A DNA stretch of 32,808 bases from positions 1-32,808 of the forward strand of contig NZ_JAGGPB010000080.1 in NCBI RefSeq assembly GCF_018614055.1, written 5' to 3'. Of this stretch, positions 1 through 8,217 are shown one piece after another. Source of the stretch: Streptomyces sp. ISL-98 (GTDB lineage: Bacteria; Actinomycetota; Actinomycetes; Streptomycetales; Streptomycetaceae). Made by a program: the position numbers and the translations under genes. The notes under the pieces are model-generated. The model was given only the letters and a program-made list of their open reading frames with translations, did no database searches and was not told the origin of the DNA. Positions within the stretch are counted from its first letter, which is position 1. Each line of letters opens with the position of its first letter.

Positions 1-97
1 TAATGATCCGCAGGCCCTAAGCGGAGGACGTTGGTGCAGCTGTCGAGTGCAGGGGCCCGCCACAGTCGCGCCTGAACAAGACGAAGTAACTACCGGG

Positions 98-160
98 CAG
101 GAGCGGCTGGTGACCGACACAGGGATGCGCGCACCTGCTGTCGGTCACCAGCCGCTCCTG
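98..160. repeat. 22-bp perfect inverted repeat with 19-base loop
   Basis: Bases 98-119 and 139-160 are exact reverse complements, and the loop itself carries a CAGG/CCTG pair (120-123 and 134-137). The arms contain GGTGACCGAC, related to the GTGACCGAT repeats that follow at 237-292. There is no T run after either arm and no gene ends here, so a simple terminator is less likely than a protein-binding, replication or recombination site. The function is not known. Confidence 0.8.
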
Positions 161-236
161 ATCAGTTGGCCCTCATGTGGCCGGTGGCCGAGGGGGCCAC
201 CGGCCATCACAGCGGCGTTCCATCCCGCGTGGCCGA

Positions 237-365
237 TGACCGGTGACCGATAGACACGTGACCGATTCCGGCGTCCGTGACCGGTGACCGATTCGGTGGG
301 CCCAACGGCCATCGGCCACGACCGATCCGGCCCCGATCGGCCACCACATGAGCGTGACCGGTCAC
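237..365. repeat. GTGACCGAT-type repeats and a GTGACCGGTCAC palindrome
   Basis: The 15-mer TGACCGGTGACCGAT occurs at 237-251 and again at 278-292, 41 bases apart, with a single GTGACCGATT between them at 258-267. A 12-bp palindrome GTGACCGGTCAC lies at 354-365. Together with the inverted repeat at 98-160 these fill bases 1-501, in which I see no credible gene. The arrangement resembles iterons or an operator array, but no adjacent replication or partition gene supports an origin. Confidence 0.6.
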
Positions 366-501
366 GAACGCCGACCAGTCACCGGCCACTTCTCCGGCTC
401 TCTGGCGGCCGGACGGAAACACTCACTAAGGCCGTGACAGGCTTCGTCCTCCGCGCCCTTGCTTGGGGGCGGCGCTGCCGCACTGCCTGAGCCCTCGTTG
501 A

Positions 502-1605
502 TCAGGTGCCGAGCTGGTCCCACCACCAGGCGATATCGGGGTAGGGCGGGGGTGTCAGGTCGTCGGGATCCCAGAAGACAGGGGAGTCCACCAGGTTGAC
601 GGTGGGTGGGGCCATGGGGGCCGGGAGATCTTTCGCCGCTATGTAACGGACGCTGGCCGCACTGTAGTGAAGTGTGCTGGAGATCCAGTAGGGGAGGTTG
701 GCGGCATACCTAGTGATTTCAGGACTGGGGTGCCGGAGAAGCCTTTTTTGGAGGCGGAGCATGAGGCAAACAATCCGCTCATGCAGTACCCAGGCTTCCT
801 TTATTGCCTCTGTCAGACTGAGGTGATGCTCGTGCGCTAGGGATGTGACGATGTTCGGGTGCTCGGCGTTCATTTCCTTGGCGAGGGACATCATGTCGTT
901 GGCGATGAGAGCTGGCAGGAAAACGGACCTTGTGAAGGCATCGACAAGGGGTGAATTAAAGGCGCCTTGGGGCAGCTGGTACCCGCAGCCGACTGGAAGG
1001 TACGCGGCAAGCGAGAATACGCCGGATTTGATGGGGCGCATGCGAAGGTAGTCGCTGACCGGCATCGTTCTCCCCAGAGCAGAGACCGAGTACATGAAGG
1101 CCCATTTGAGCATCATGTGGCAGACGGCCACGTGCATGTCGTGATTGCTCAAGGGGGCGACGGTCCTGTCCAGCAGGTCCCGGCAGTCCCGCGACATCCG
1201 TGCCCAGTTGTTGTCGGCCGCGGGGGCCTGTGAGGGGTTGATCCAGGGATCAGTGATGTCGCCGACGCGCACCACCAGTGCATCCCGCTGGCCGGAGAGA
1301 GAATCCAGATGGTCGTCCATGACGAAGAAGCCGGCAAAGTAGCTTGTATACGCCATGATGGCTTCTTCGGTCCAGGTGGGCGAACCGGTTCCCAGTAGGA
1401 ACCCGAAATCCATGGCGCGCAGATAGTCGCTGCTATACAACCCGTCGTGCAATTCGTACTTTTCGACCCACTCGACCATGGCCTGGTTGATGGTTTCACT
1501 TCCGACGGGATGCATCCTCAAGGGGACAGGGGAGTAGACGTTAACGACCTTGCCGCTCAAGGCATTGATGACGTCCGCGGGCGAGAAAGACTGCTGACTT
1601 GTCAT
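502..1605 (-). CDS. class I terpene synthase (cyclase)
   Basis: A 367-residue protein with the hallmarks of bacterial class I terpene synthases. The aspartate-rich motif DDHLD is at residues 97-101. The NSE triad NDMMSLAKE (N236, S240, E244) is present. An arginine at 190 sits 46 residues before the NSE motif, the usual place of the pyrophosphate sensor, and a C-terminal VRY matches the RY pair. These bind three Mg2+ ions and the diphosphate, so the enzyme should ionise and cyclise a linear prenyl diphosphate in the cytosol. The ATG at 1605 follows an AAGGGA ribosome site. The polyprenyl diphosphate synthase gene lies 104 bases upstream on the same strand, which suggests that its product is the substrate, possibly C20. 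No P450 or other tailoring gene adjoins. The product cannot be predicted from sequence; it is not an obvious geosmin synthase (far too short). Confidence 0.88.
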   Translation of the reverse strand: MTSQQSFSPADVINALSGKVVNVYSPVPLRMHPVGSETINQAMVEWVEKYELHDGLYSSDYLRAMDFGFLLGTGSPTWTEEAIMAYTSYFAGFFVMDDHLDSLSGQRDALVVRVGDITDPWINPSQAPAADNNWARMSRDCRDLLDRTVAPLSNHDMHVAVCHMMLKWAFMYSVSALGRTMPVSDYLRMRPIKSGVFSLAAYLPVGCGYQLPQGAFNSPLVDAFTRSVFLPALIANDMMSLAKEMNAEHPNIVTSLAHEHHLSLTEAIKEAWVLHERIVCLMLRLQKRLLRHPSPEITRYAANLPYWISSTLHYSAASVRYIAAKDLPAPMAPPTVNLVDSPVFWDPDDLTPPPYPDIAWWWDQLGT

Positions 1606-1709
1606 ATGTCCCTTCCCTGCTTTGTGTCCTCTAATAATCTGGGGCCGGTGAGGAGGTGGGCGGCATGGCTCGCTGGGCCGGGAGGCGCACGGGGCGCCCG
1701 GATGTCAGG

Positions 1710-2753
1710 TCAGTAGTCGCGGTGGGTGACGAAGTCCGCGAGGGCAGCCAGCTCCGCTGCCGCGGTGGGGGCCGGGCGGGCTGCCGTCAGGTGGGACAGG
1801 GCCTGTTCTCGATGGCGGGCGGCTTGCCTGGCCGCCCAGGCGCGTCCCCCGGCCTCCTCAACCCACTGGGCTGTTTGCCGGATCTCGGCCGGGGACAGGG
1901 GGCCGTGATGCGCATACCGTTCGGTCAGCGCCCGTCCCGCTGGGTGGTCGGCGGCGAGGGCGGCGGCGACGGGGAGGGTCTTCTTGCGAGCGGCGAGGTC
2001 CGCCCCGGCCGGTTTGCCGGTTTGCTTCGGGTCGCCCCAGATGCCCATCACGTCATCGATGAGCTGGAACGCCGCCCCCACGTGTGCGCCGAACTCCCGT
2101 AGGTGTTCTTCGCGTTCCGGCCCTGCCTCGCCGGCCAGGGCCCCCAGGGCGCAGGAGGCCGCAATCAAGGCACCTGTCTTTCCGCCCGCCATCGCCGCGC
2201 ATTCTGAAACCGATGCGGTGGGACGGCTCTCCAGCAGCGTGTCGACGTACTCGCCGTGGACCAACTCCTGTACCGCCAGCGTCAGCCGACCTACCCCCAG
2301 AGTGCCCAACGGCGGCGGGGCCTCGGACAGCACCTGAACGGAGAGGAAGAACAACGCGTCGCCGGTCAGTATCCCCGCGGGTACCCCCAGCAGCGCCCAC
2401 AGGGCCGGACGCCCGTGCCTCAGCCGGTCGCCATCGATGATGTCGTCGTGCAACAGAGAGGCGTTGTGGACCAGTTCCACCGCTACTGCCGCGGGTATTC
2501 CTGCGGCCCGCTCGCCGCCGACCGCCTCGCAAGCCGCCAGCGCCAGGGCAGGCCGTATCGCCTTCCCCACGTGCCCGTCCAGCCGGACACCCGTCTGATC
2601 CCACCAGCCGAAGTGCACCCCCACCAGATGTCGTATCTCTCTCGGCAGCCGACCGGCCGCCTGATGTAGCGCGGGGCGGACCACGGCACTGGCGCCCTCA
2701 AGAACCTGCTGTGGGTCAGGCGCCGCCGACGCCGGGGAAACCACCACCGTCAC
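1710..2753 (-). CDS. polyprenyl diphosphate synthase (GGPP synthase-like)
   Basis: A 347-residue trans-isoprenyl diphosphate synthase, which condenses isopentenyl diphosphate with an allylic diphosphate. The motif GKAIRP (63-68) binds IPP, the first aspartate-rich motif DDIID is at 103-107, and the second, DDVMGIWGD, is at 233-241. Residues at -5 and -4 before the first motif are Ala98 and Ser99; small residues there usually allow chains longer than C15, so a geranylgeranyl product is likely but inferred. The GTG start at 2753 follows GGAGG. The gene heads a minus-strand pair with the terpene synthase downstream, separated by 104 bases. This is the common layout of Streptomyces diterpene loci, in which the synthase feeds the cyclase. 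FPP synthase activity cannot be excluded. Confidence 0.87.
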   Translation of the reverse strand: MTVVVSPASAAPDPQQVLEGASAVVRPALHQAAGRLPREIRHLVGVHFGWWDQTGVRLDGHVGKAIRPALALAACEAVGGERAAGIPAAVAVELVHNASLLHDDIIDGDRLRHGRPALWALLGVPAGILTGDALFFLSVQVLSEAPPPLGTLGVGRLTLAVQELVHGEYVDTLLESRPTASVSECAAMAGGKTGALIAASCALGALAGEAGPEREEHLREFGAHVGAAFQLIDDVMGIWGDPKQTGKPAGADLAARKKTLPVAAALAADHPAGRALTERYAHHGPLSPAEIRQTAQWVEEAGGRAWAARQAARHREQALSHLTAARPAPTAAAELAALADFVTHRDY

Positions 2754-2963
2754 TTCAGCCGCCTCCTGCTTGGGAGAGTCCCGTCAGACTCGGGGGAGGG
2801 CCACCCGCAATCAGCGATCTTCGACGAGGGTCTCCTACCTCTCATAAATGCGTAAACCTGCCCTTGCTACAAGCCCACGCCGGGGGCGCACACGAAGCAC
2901 ACAGCGCATTCGATTCACTACGGGGCCCCGTCCGTGCGCTGCCAGGCGGCGGACCCGCCAGCA

Positions 2964-3209
2964 TCAGACCACCCGCGCTGAGCTCGTGTTCCCTGGCCCG
3001 CAACGAGGTGCTGGAGGAGTTGCCGGTGCCCCGTTCAGGGGGAGTTCGCGCAGCCAGTGGTTCCCGGCCATGGCGGGACGCAGTACGCCCGGGGCGTCCT
3101 TGAAGCGGAGATCGTCGTCGACGATGATCGGCATCCGGTCGCGTATGAGCGCCTGCCGATCAACATCCCAGGACTCCCAGCCCGCCGGGGAGCACTTGAT
3201 CAAGTGCAT
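2964..3209 (-). pseudogene. N-terminal fragment of a tyrosine-recombinase integrase
   Basis: The minus strand encodes a segment with DRMPIIVDDDLRF and NHWLRELPLNGAP, which resembles the N-terminal SAM-like (core-binding) region of actinobacterial site-specific integrases. The frame runs out about 80 codons in, after a proline-rich stretch, and no catalytic domain (R...HxxR...Y) follows. It is therefore a fragment without recombinase activity. The stretch 2754-2963, between it and the prenyl synthase gene, holds no other gene I can support and probably includes the terpene promoter. The family assignment rests on memory of similar integrase N-termini and is moderately certain. Confidence 0.5.
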
Positions 3210-3348
3210 GGCGTCGGACCCTAGGTATCCGACACGACCTGATGCAACGGCCTCCTTGGTTCACCACGAGGCGGCGGGCCAGGGAAGGCGACACAACGAC
3301 TAATGGTCGGCTGGAGTCAACCCTCGAAGGACTCCCGAAGCCGACCAG

Positions 3349-4269
3349 TTAATTTTCCAGGCGGACCGGCATCAGTATCGAGAAGGTGCCCTCGGTGTCG
3401 GTCCGGCGGATCGCCAGGGGCGCCGTAGGGGCGCCGAACTCCAGAATCAGTTGGTCCCGGGCTCCGGCGGCGAGGGCATGCAGCAGGAACTCGCGATTGA
3501 CGGCGATGTTGTCCTGGCCGTCGTCACCGTCTTCACAGACGCACACCGTGCCGTCGCCCGCCACCTTGAGCACGCTGAGGTCACAGGACACGCCGTCCTG
3601 CTCGCGCACCTCGCTGACGCGGACGGAGCCGGTTTCCACCGCCGTCCGGAAGGCCGGGACATCGACGAGGGCACGGTGCCCTGCCGGCAGGCGGACGAGG
3701 CGACGGTAATCAGGAAAGTCGTGATTGAGACACTGGCCAGCCGCCTGACGGTCCCCTGCCTCCAAGGCCACGCGGTCACCGTCCACAGTGAGCTGGACGG
3801 ATGCGTCGTTCCTCAGCAGCGCTCGCATCGCGTCGGCGAGCGGGGACGGCACGATGACCTGCACACGGGGCCCGCCATGCCCGGTGGTACCGGCTTGTGC
3901 GACTGCCATCCGGTACCGGTCGGTGGCCACAACATGGAGCGTCTCACCCTCGATGTCGAACAGGACACCGCCGAGCATCGGCAGCTGCGGGTCGGTACTG
4001 GCGGCGAAACGGACCGCGTCCAACGCGGCCGCCAGCTCAGGCGCGGAGACGGCCAACCGGACGGTGGCGGTGCGGAGCAAAGTCATGGGATTCTCCCTGT
4101 ATTCGAGTAGCGCTCGGACTGTGGAGAACTCACTGCGGGCATCGGGCAGCCCCAGTTCAAGACGACGCAGATGCGCCTGAAGCAGCTTCCGCACCAGGTC
4201 GGTGTCCTCACTGCACCAGCCGGCCAGCACAAGCCGAATGTCCGCCAATGGCATACCCGCCCGGCGCAG
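3349..4269 (-). pseudogene. MerR/DNA-polymerase-III-beta-like fusion, 5' end missing
   Basis: The minus-strand frame reads first as the end of a MerR-type regulator (LRRAGMPLADIRLVLAGW), then as a beta sliding-clamp-like domain. Clamp hallmarks are ELAAALDAVRFAAS, PMLGGVLFDIEGE, ATDRYRMAV and a C-terminal FSILMPVRLEN ending. Fusions of a MerR DNA-binding domain to a DnaN-like fold occur in Streptomyces as regulators and are not the replicative clamp. Here the N-terminal winged-helix DNA-binding half is absent: similarity stops at about base 4269, where IS21-family sequence begins on the opposite strand. The open frame continues to 4503, but that part is antisense to istA and not real. The missing half is not found on the far side of the element, so insertion was accompanied by deletion or rearrangement. 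An internal ATG at 4086 could still express the clamp domain alone. Confidence 0.75.
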
Positions 4270-4316
4270 GTCGACTGGAACTGCGACGTTTCCGCGGCCT
4301 TTTGGAGTCAGGGGCG

Positions 4317-5663
4317 ATGAGCCTGTCGGAGATCGCCAGGGAGACCGGACTGGACCGGAAGACGGTCCGCAAGTACCTGTCGGCGCCGGGCCCGGCGAGC
4401 CCTCCGCGGCGGTCGCCGAAGGGGCGGTCCCGGGCGAGGGCGATCGACGAGTTCGCGCCGCTGGTCGACTCGATGCTGCGGGCCGAGGTCCTGATGAAGG
4501 CATCAGTGATCCACGAGCGGCTGGCCGCTGAGTACGGGTTCACCGGCAACTACCAGCGCGTCAAGCTCTATGTTCAGGAAGCCCGCCCGCGAATCGCCGA
4601 GGAACTCGGCATCACGCCGAAGGAACTGGCGGGCATGCACCGCCGCTTCGAGGTGATCCCTGGGGCCCAGGCCCAGGTGGACTGGGGCGACGAGGGCGAG
4701 ATCCTCGCCCACATGGGCATCCCGAAGGTCTACTCCTTCCACATGACGCTGTCGTACTCCCGCGATCCGTTCTGCTGCTTCACCACCAGCCAGGACCTCC
4801 AGACCTTCTTCGACTGCCACCGCCGGGCCTTCGCCCACTTCGGCGGCGTCCCGATGGCGATCGTCTACGACCGCACCAAGACCGTCGTTCGCCGGCACGT
4901 GGCCCCGGGCGAGGCGGTGCCGTTGCACCCGGAGGCGGTCGGCTTCGCCGGCCACTACGACTTCGACGTCCTCGCTGCCTATCGCCCCACCGGCAAGGGC
5001 CGCGTCGAGCGGCAGGTCCTCATCGTCCGCGACCACGTCCTGTCCGGACGGGCCTTCTCCTCCATCGAGGAGATGGACGCCGCCTTCACCACCTGGGTCC
5101 CGCAGCGTCGGGCTCAGGCCCACAGGACTCACCAGCAGGTCATCGGAGAGCGGGCGGCACGCGACCATGCGGCCCTCAAGCCGCTGCCGTCGGCCCCTTA
5201 TCTGGTGGCCGAGCGGCATCTGCGGCCGGTCGGCAAGGACTGCCTGGTCGCCTTCGGCGGCAACCTTTACTCGGTGCCCGCCCGCAAGATCCGTCCGCGC
5301 CAACTGGTCGAGATCCGGGCTACGAAGTCACAGGTCATGCTCCATTCAACCGCCCCCGACAACGGCGGAGAGACCCTGGTGGCCATGCACCCGCGGGCGG
5401 TCGGCCGCGGAGTCCGCGTTGTTGACGAGACGCACTGGGACGGCCTGCCAACCGGCAAGGGCCGCCGGACCACCACCGGCGACGTCCCAGCCCAGCCCCG
5501 GCACGAACCGTCGCCGGGCCGGGAGACCGGGCCGCTGGAGACCCTGCTGAGCCGGGCAGCCGTCACCAGGATCGAGGTCGGCCGCCGCCCGCTGTCGGTC
5601 TACGACGAGCTGACCGGCACCCGCCCCTTCACCACCCACCCGAGCACGAGGGAAACGTCTTGA
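4317..5663 (+). CDS. istA: IS21-family transposase IstA
   Basis: A DDE-type transposase of about 448 residues. An N-terminal helix-turn-helix (SLSEIARETGLDRKTVRKYL) is followed by an rve/RNase H-like catalytic core with D122 in VDWGDEG, D185 in YDRTKTVV and E231 in GKGRVERQ, then a C-terminal beta-barrel-like domain. It cuts and joins element ends together with IstB. The start is uncertain. The ATG at 4317 is the first inside the element, but family-like residues (LRRFRGLLESGA) precede it in the same frame. An in-frame ATG at 4248 lies in MerR-derived DNA, so the native 5' end may have been lost and replaced by flanking sequence. The stop overlaps the istB start by four bases (TTGA), the usual arrangement for this family. 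Confidence 0.9.
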   Translation: MSLSEIARETGLDRKTVRKYLSAPGPASPPRRSPKGRSRARAIDEFAPLVDSMLRAEVLMKASVIHERLAAEYGFTGNYQRVKLYVQEARPRIAEELGITPKELAGMHRRFEVIPGAQAQVDWGDEGEILAHMGIPKVYSFHMTLSYSRDPFCCFTTSQDLQTFFDCHRRAFAHFGGVPMAIVYDRTKTVVRRHVAPGEAVPLHPEAVGFAGHYDFDVLAAYRPTGKGRVERQVLIVRDHVLSGRAFSSIEEMDAAFTTWVPQRRAQAHRTHQQVIGERAARDHAALKPLPSAPYLVAERHLRPVGKDCLVAFGGNLYSVPARKIRPRQLVEIRATKSQVMLHSTAPDNGGETLVAMHPRAVGRGVRVVDETHWDGLPTGKGRRTTTGDVPAQPRHEPSPGRETGPLETLLSRAAVTRIEVGRRPLSVYDELTGTRPFTTHPSTRETS

Positions 5664-6430
5664 GCGAGCTGACCGGCAACCGCATCCGCACCACGGCCGG
5701 CAAGCTCGGCCTGCCCCACCTCGCGGAAACGATCAACGAGTACACCCGCCGGGGGGACGAGGCGAAGATGGGCTACCTCGACTTCCTCGACCTGGTGCTG
5801 TCCGAGGAGCTGGCCGTCCGCGACGACCGTCGCTTCCGCCAGGGCTTGCGACTGTCGAAGCTGCCACACCACAAGACACTGGACGAGTACGACTTCTCCT
5901 TCCAGCCCGAGCTCGACCCGCGCAAGGTCAAAGACCTCGCCACCCTGTCGTTCGTCGAGGCCAAGGCCAACGCTGCCCTGCTCGGCCCGCCCGGGGTCGG
6001 CAAGACGCATATCGCCGTCGCTCTCGCAGTCGCGGCCTGCCGGGCCGGCTACTCGATCTACTTCACCAGCCTCGACGACATGGTCCGCAACCTCAAAGCC
6101 GCCGAAGCAGCAGGCCGTCTGGCCAGCAAGCTCGGCACCTACCTGCGGCCCAGCGTCCTCGTGGTCGACGAGGTGGGCTACCAGCCCCTCGAACGCGCCG
6201 AGGCGAACCTGGTCTTCCAGGTGATCTCCAAGCGCTACGAGAAGGGCTCGATCATCCTGACCTCGAACAAGACCTTCAGCGAATGGGGACAGGTGTTCGG
6301 CGACGAGGTCCTCGCCACTGCCATCCTCGAACGCCTCCTCCACCACTGCGACGTCATCGCGATCAACGGCCCCAGCTACCGGCTGAAGAACCGGCTCGCC
6401 GCCATCGAACGCGACACTGACGCCGCCTGA
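5660..6430 (+). CDS. istB: IS21-family helper ATPase IstB
   Basis: A 256-residue DnaC-like AAA+ ATPase that assembles on DNA and stimulates IstA. Walker A is GPPGVGKTH, Walker B is VLVVDEVGY, and a sensor-like ILTSNKTFSEW follows. The N-terminal segment (KLGLPHLAETINEY, DFLDLVL) is typical of IstB. The start is a TTG at 5660 overlapping the istA stop, consistent with translational coupling. The length is normal for the family and the gene looks intact. Confidence 0.92.
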   Translation: MSELTGNRIRTTAGKLGLPHLAETINEYTRRGDEAKMGYLDFLDLVLSEELAVRDDRRFRQGLRLSKLPHHKTLDEYDFSFQPELDPRKVKDLATLSFVEAKANAALLGPPGVGKTHIAVALAVAACRAGYSIYFTSLDDMVRNLKAAEAAGRLASKLGTYLRPSVLVVDEVGYQPLERAEANLVFQVISKRYEKGSIILTSNKTFSEWGQVFGDEVLATAILERLLHHCDVIAINGPSYRLKNRLAAIERDTDAA

Positions 6431-6499
6431 CCAGACGCACAGAACCCTCGCCAGGCAGCACACCCGTCAACTGTCCGAGCCGACCTCTACGATCACGCC

Positions 6500-6859
6500 G
6501 TGACCGAACAATCGCCCCTGGCCCCCTTCATCCTTGACGAGGCAGACGCCATACAGACCTCGCACTGCCTGATGCTTTTCGACGGCGACATGGAACACGT
6601 CGAGGACGTCTTCGAGGAGCACAATGCCGAAGGCAACGGGCACGGCTGGGAGGGCCTGGCCCAGTCGCTCGTCCACTCGCTCATGCCCGAACTCGCCGAC
6701 CGCCTGGACTTCGGGTCCGAGTCCGGCACCTTCGTCGTCACCAGCACTGACCTCACCGCGCTCCAGCAGCTGGGAGACGTGCTCCGCGACGCTTTCCACG
6801 ACCGCGACCTCCTCGCACGCCACATCCAAGTCGCTGACCCACTCTTCCTGCCCCGCTAA
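6500..6859 (+). CDS. Imm51-type immunity protein, orphan
   Basis: A 119-residue acidic protein starting at GTG 6500. The order NAEGNGHGWEGLAQSLV, ELADRLDFGSESGTFVV and LGDVLRDAFHDRDLLARHI matches the immunity 51 family, whose members neutralise toxins of polymorphic toxin systems in the producing cell. No signal peptide or membrane segment is seen, so it should be cytosolic. No toxin gene lies beside it: an IS21 element ends about 30-70 bases upstream and an IS256-type end begins about 30 bases downstream, so it is wedged between two mobile-element remnants. It may be a stranded immunity gene or a passenger. The family call is by remembered consensus and fairly firm. Confidence 0.7.
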   Translation: MTEQSPLAPFILDEADAIQTSHCLMLFDGDMEHVEDVFEEHNAEGNGHGWEGLAQSLVHSLMPELADRLDFGSESGTFVVTSTDLTALQQLGDVLRDAFHDRDLLARHIQVADPLFLPR

Positions 6860-6890
6860 CGAGCCGCGAATCGGTCTTGACCGCATCTCG

Positions 6891-7040
6891 GGGTGTGTCA
6901 ATTTAACGGCTGATCTTGGTTGTTGAGGTTCAGTTGCTGGCCGGGGTCAGTCGGCCTTCGAAGGCGATCTGGAAGGCGTTGAGAGGCGCCTTCCAGCGCA
7001 TGGTCCACCGCTTGCGGCCCTTCCCCGTCGGGTCAAGGCT
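6891..7040 (-). mobile_element. 3' end of an IS256-type (mutator) transposon
   Basis: The minus strand encodes SLDPTGKGRKRWTMRWKAPL then NAFQIAFEGRLTPASN and a stop at 6930-6932. This is the C-terminus typical of actinobacterial IS256-family transposases. It is followed outward by sequence ending GACACACCC (complement of 6891-6899), which looks like the element's terminal repeat. Only about 36 codons remain; the catalytic part is gone, so the remnant cannot transpose. Confidence 0.7.
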
Positions 7041-7100
7041 CATCCCGGCTGACGAGGGAGCAGCGGCAGCGGCAGAACGACCACCGGTTGACGGAGTGGC

Positions 7101-7445
7101 GTGACTACCTGCCCTGAACCGCTGCTTCGCCGACGACTGGCCCTGTCACCGCGGCCGTCTGCCCGACTGCCAGCGCCGACTCGCGAAGCAGCCAGGCGGG
7201 TCTTCACCCGCCGGATGATGGCCGCCTGGTCGGCAGACGACACCGCGACGTTCGAGGCACTGCTCAACGGGGCCTGCGCCGATCCGCAACGTCGCCAGTC
7301 CTACCTGCGGGATTTGTTTCAGCTCACCGTCGATCAGGCCGAGGTACACGGCCGACGGGCTGGACGGCCGTTCACCGTGGTCCGGCAGATGAACAAGTCC
7401 ATCCTCAAGGAGGGGCTGCAGAAGGACGACTGGAATCGGTCGTAA
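7101..7445 (+). CDS. hypothetical protein
   Basis: A 114-residue frame from GTG 7101 to TAA 7445 with Streptomyces-like codon use. It contains no motif I recognise. The middle (VFTRRMMAAWSADDTATFEA, ALLNGACADP) and the basic C-terminus (VVRQMNKSILKEGLQKDDW) look helical and soluble. It lies just past the IS256 remnant and is followed by a strong hairpin at 7500, which supports a real transcription unit. Its N-terminal 25 residues are arginine/proline-rich and may not be translated; a start nearer codon 30 is possible. Confidence 0.5.
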   Translation: MTTCPEPLLRRRLALSPRPSARLPAPTREAARRVFTRRMMAAWSADDTATFEALLNGACADPQRRQSYLRDLFQLTVDQAEVHGRRAGRPFTVVRQMNKSILKEGLQKDDWNRS

Positions 7446-7499
7446 GCCCGGGTCGTGGCAGGCGTCGGCCCTCCCGTAGGGAGGCCGGGAGGGACGGCG

Positions 7500-7528
7500 T
7501 GGCCCCGCCCAGCACACGGGCGGGGCCA
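7500..7528 (+). terminator. GC-rich hairpin downstream of 7101-7445
   Basis: TGGCCCCGCCC (7500-7510) pairs perfectly with GGGCGGGGCCA (7518-7528) around a 7-base loop. No T run follows, as is common for Streptomyces terminators. It lies 55 bases after the stop codon of the hypothetical gene. The following 7530-7816 holds no gene I can support. Confidence 0.6.
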
Positions 7529-7816
7529 GAGTGAGGGATCTCCACCTTGGGGGGAAAGAGGATCACCGCCGTCACAGCATTGCACTCGTTTCAGCCACAC
7601 AACAGGGTCGTGACTGGAATACGTTGCGGGCGGTCGAACACGGCGATCCGGTCCGTCGGTAGGTCGGAGTTTCCGTGAATGAGCGCCCGACCAGGGCTCT
7701 GCAGCGTGTACTCGGCCCAAGAGTGAGAACGCCAACTGCCCTCTGATCTCGATCGCTGCCCGCGCCCCTGCGTCGCCAAGCACCGGACGTGCCCCTGCGC
7801 TCTCCCGCCATTGCAC

Positions 7817-7990
7817 TTACGGTGCGGGTTCGAAGTGGACTTCGGTGGTCGGGCACTGCTCGGCAAGCTCAAGCAGCTCGGCCTGTTCCTGCGGGTCGAC
7901 GGCCAGGTCCCAGCGGAGCTTGGTTCCGGTCCATTCCGCGGCGTACTGGCAGTGGACTTCGCCGCTGGGCGGCATCCAGGTGCCCGGGGC
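7817..7990 (-). pseudogene. C-terminal scrap of a secreted HNH-endonuclease-family protein
   Basis: The minus strand reads WMPPSGEVHCQYAAEWTGTK followed by LRWDLAVDPQEQAELLELAE and a stop at 7817-7819. This resembles the C-terminal tail after the HNH core in actinobacterial HNH (DUF1524-like) nucleases. An in-frame TAG at 7991-7993 closes it upstream and the catalytic DHxxP...N/H core is absent. It is a non-functional remnant. Confidence 0.6.
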
Positions 7991-8217
7991 CTACGGCGCG
8001 TCGATCGCCTACCTGTGGAACTGTGATCGAGGACGAGACAACCCCCGCCCGCCGGACCTCTACCTGAGCCGTTGTCCGTCCTCGTCGATGCACAGCTCGT
8101 CGCGTAGCGCGTCCATCTGCTCGCGCGGGTAGCCGGAGCAGCCCACCGCGACACAGAACTGATAGCGCGTCACGCCACGAACGAGCCAGTCGGGCTCGGG
8201 CGAAGGGGCAGGCTGAA

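Larger units (their letters stand above)
4270..6470 (+). mobile_element. IS21-family insertion sequence
   Basis: The element carries the two diagnostic genes istA (DDE transposase) and istB (AAA+ helper), overlapping by four bases. The left limit is set by the point where MerR/clamp homology ends at about 4269. The right limit is approximate, shortly after the istB stop at 6430. I could not find matching terminal inverted repeats or a target duplication. The usual IS21 left non-coding end seems absent, since istA homology begins almost at the junction. The copy may therefore be left-truncated and immobile. Confidence 0.75.

Noticed and set aside
3897..4316. Upstream extension of the istA frame to 3897
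   Set aside because: This part is antisense to the MerR/clamp gene and reads as arginine/proline-rich noise.
4503..5303. Long minus-strand frame antisense to istA
   Set aside because: It is a GC-bias shadow of the transposase gene, with valine/glycine-rich repetitive composition and no motifs.
5600..6463. 287-codon minus-strand frame antisense to istB
   Set aside because: It mirrors istB codon positions; the plus-strand frame has intact Walker motifs.
7334..7816. Minus-strand frame in the 7.3-7.8 kb gap
   Set aside because: No protein-like segments, and it overlaps the hypothetical gene and its hairpin.
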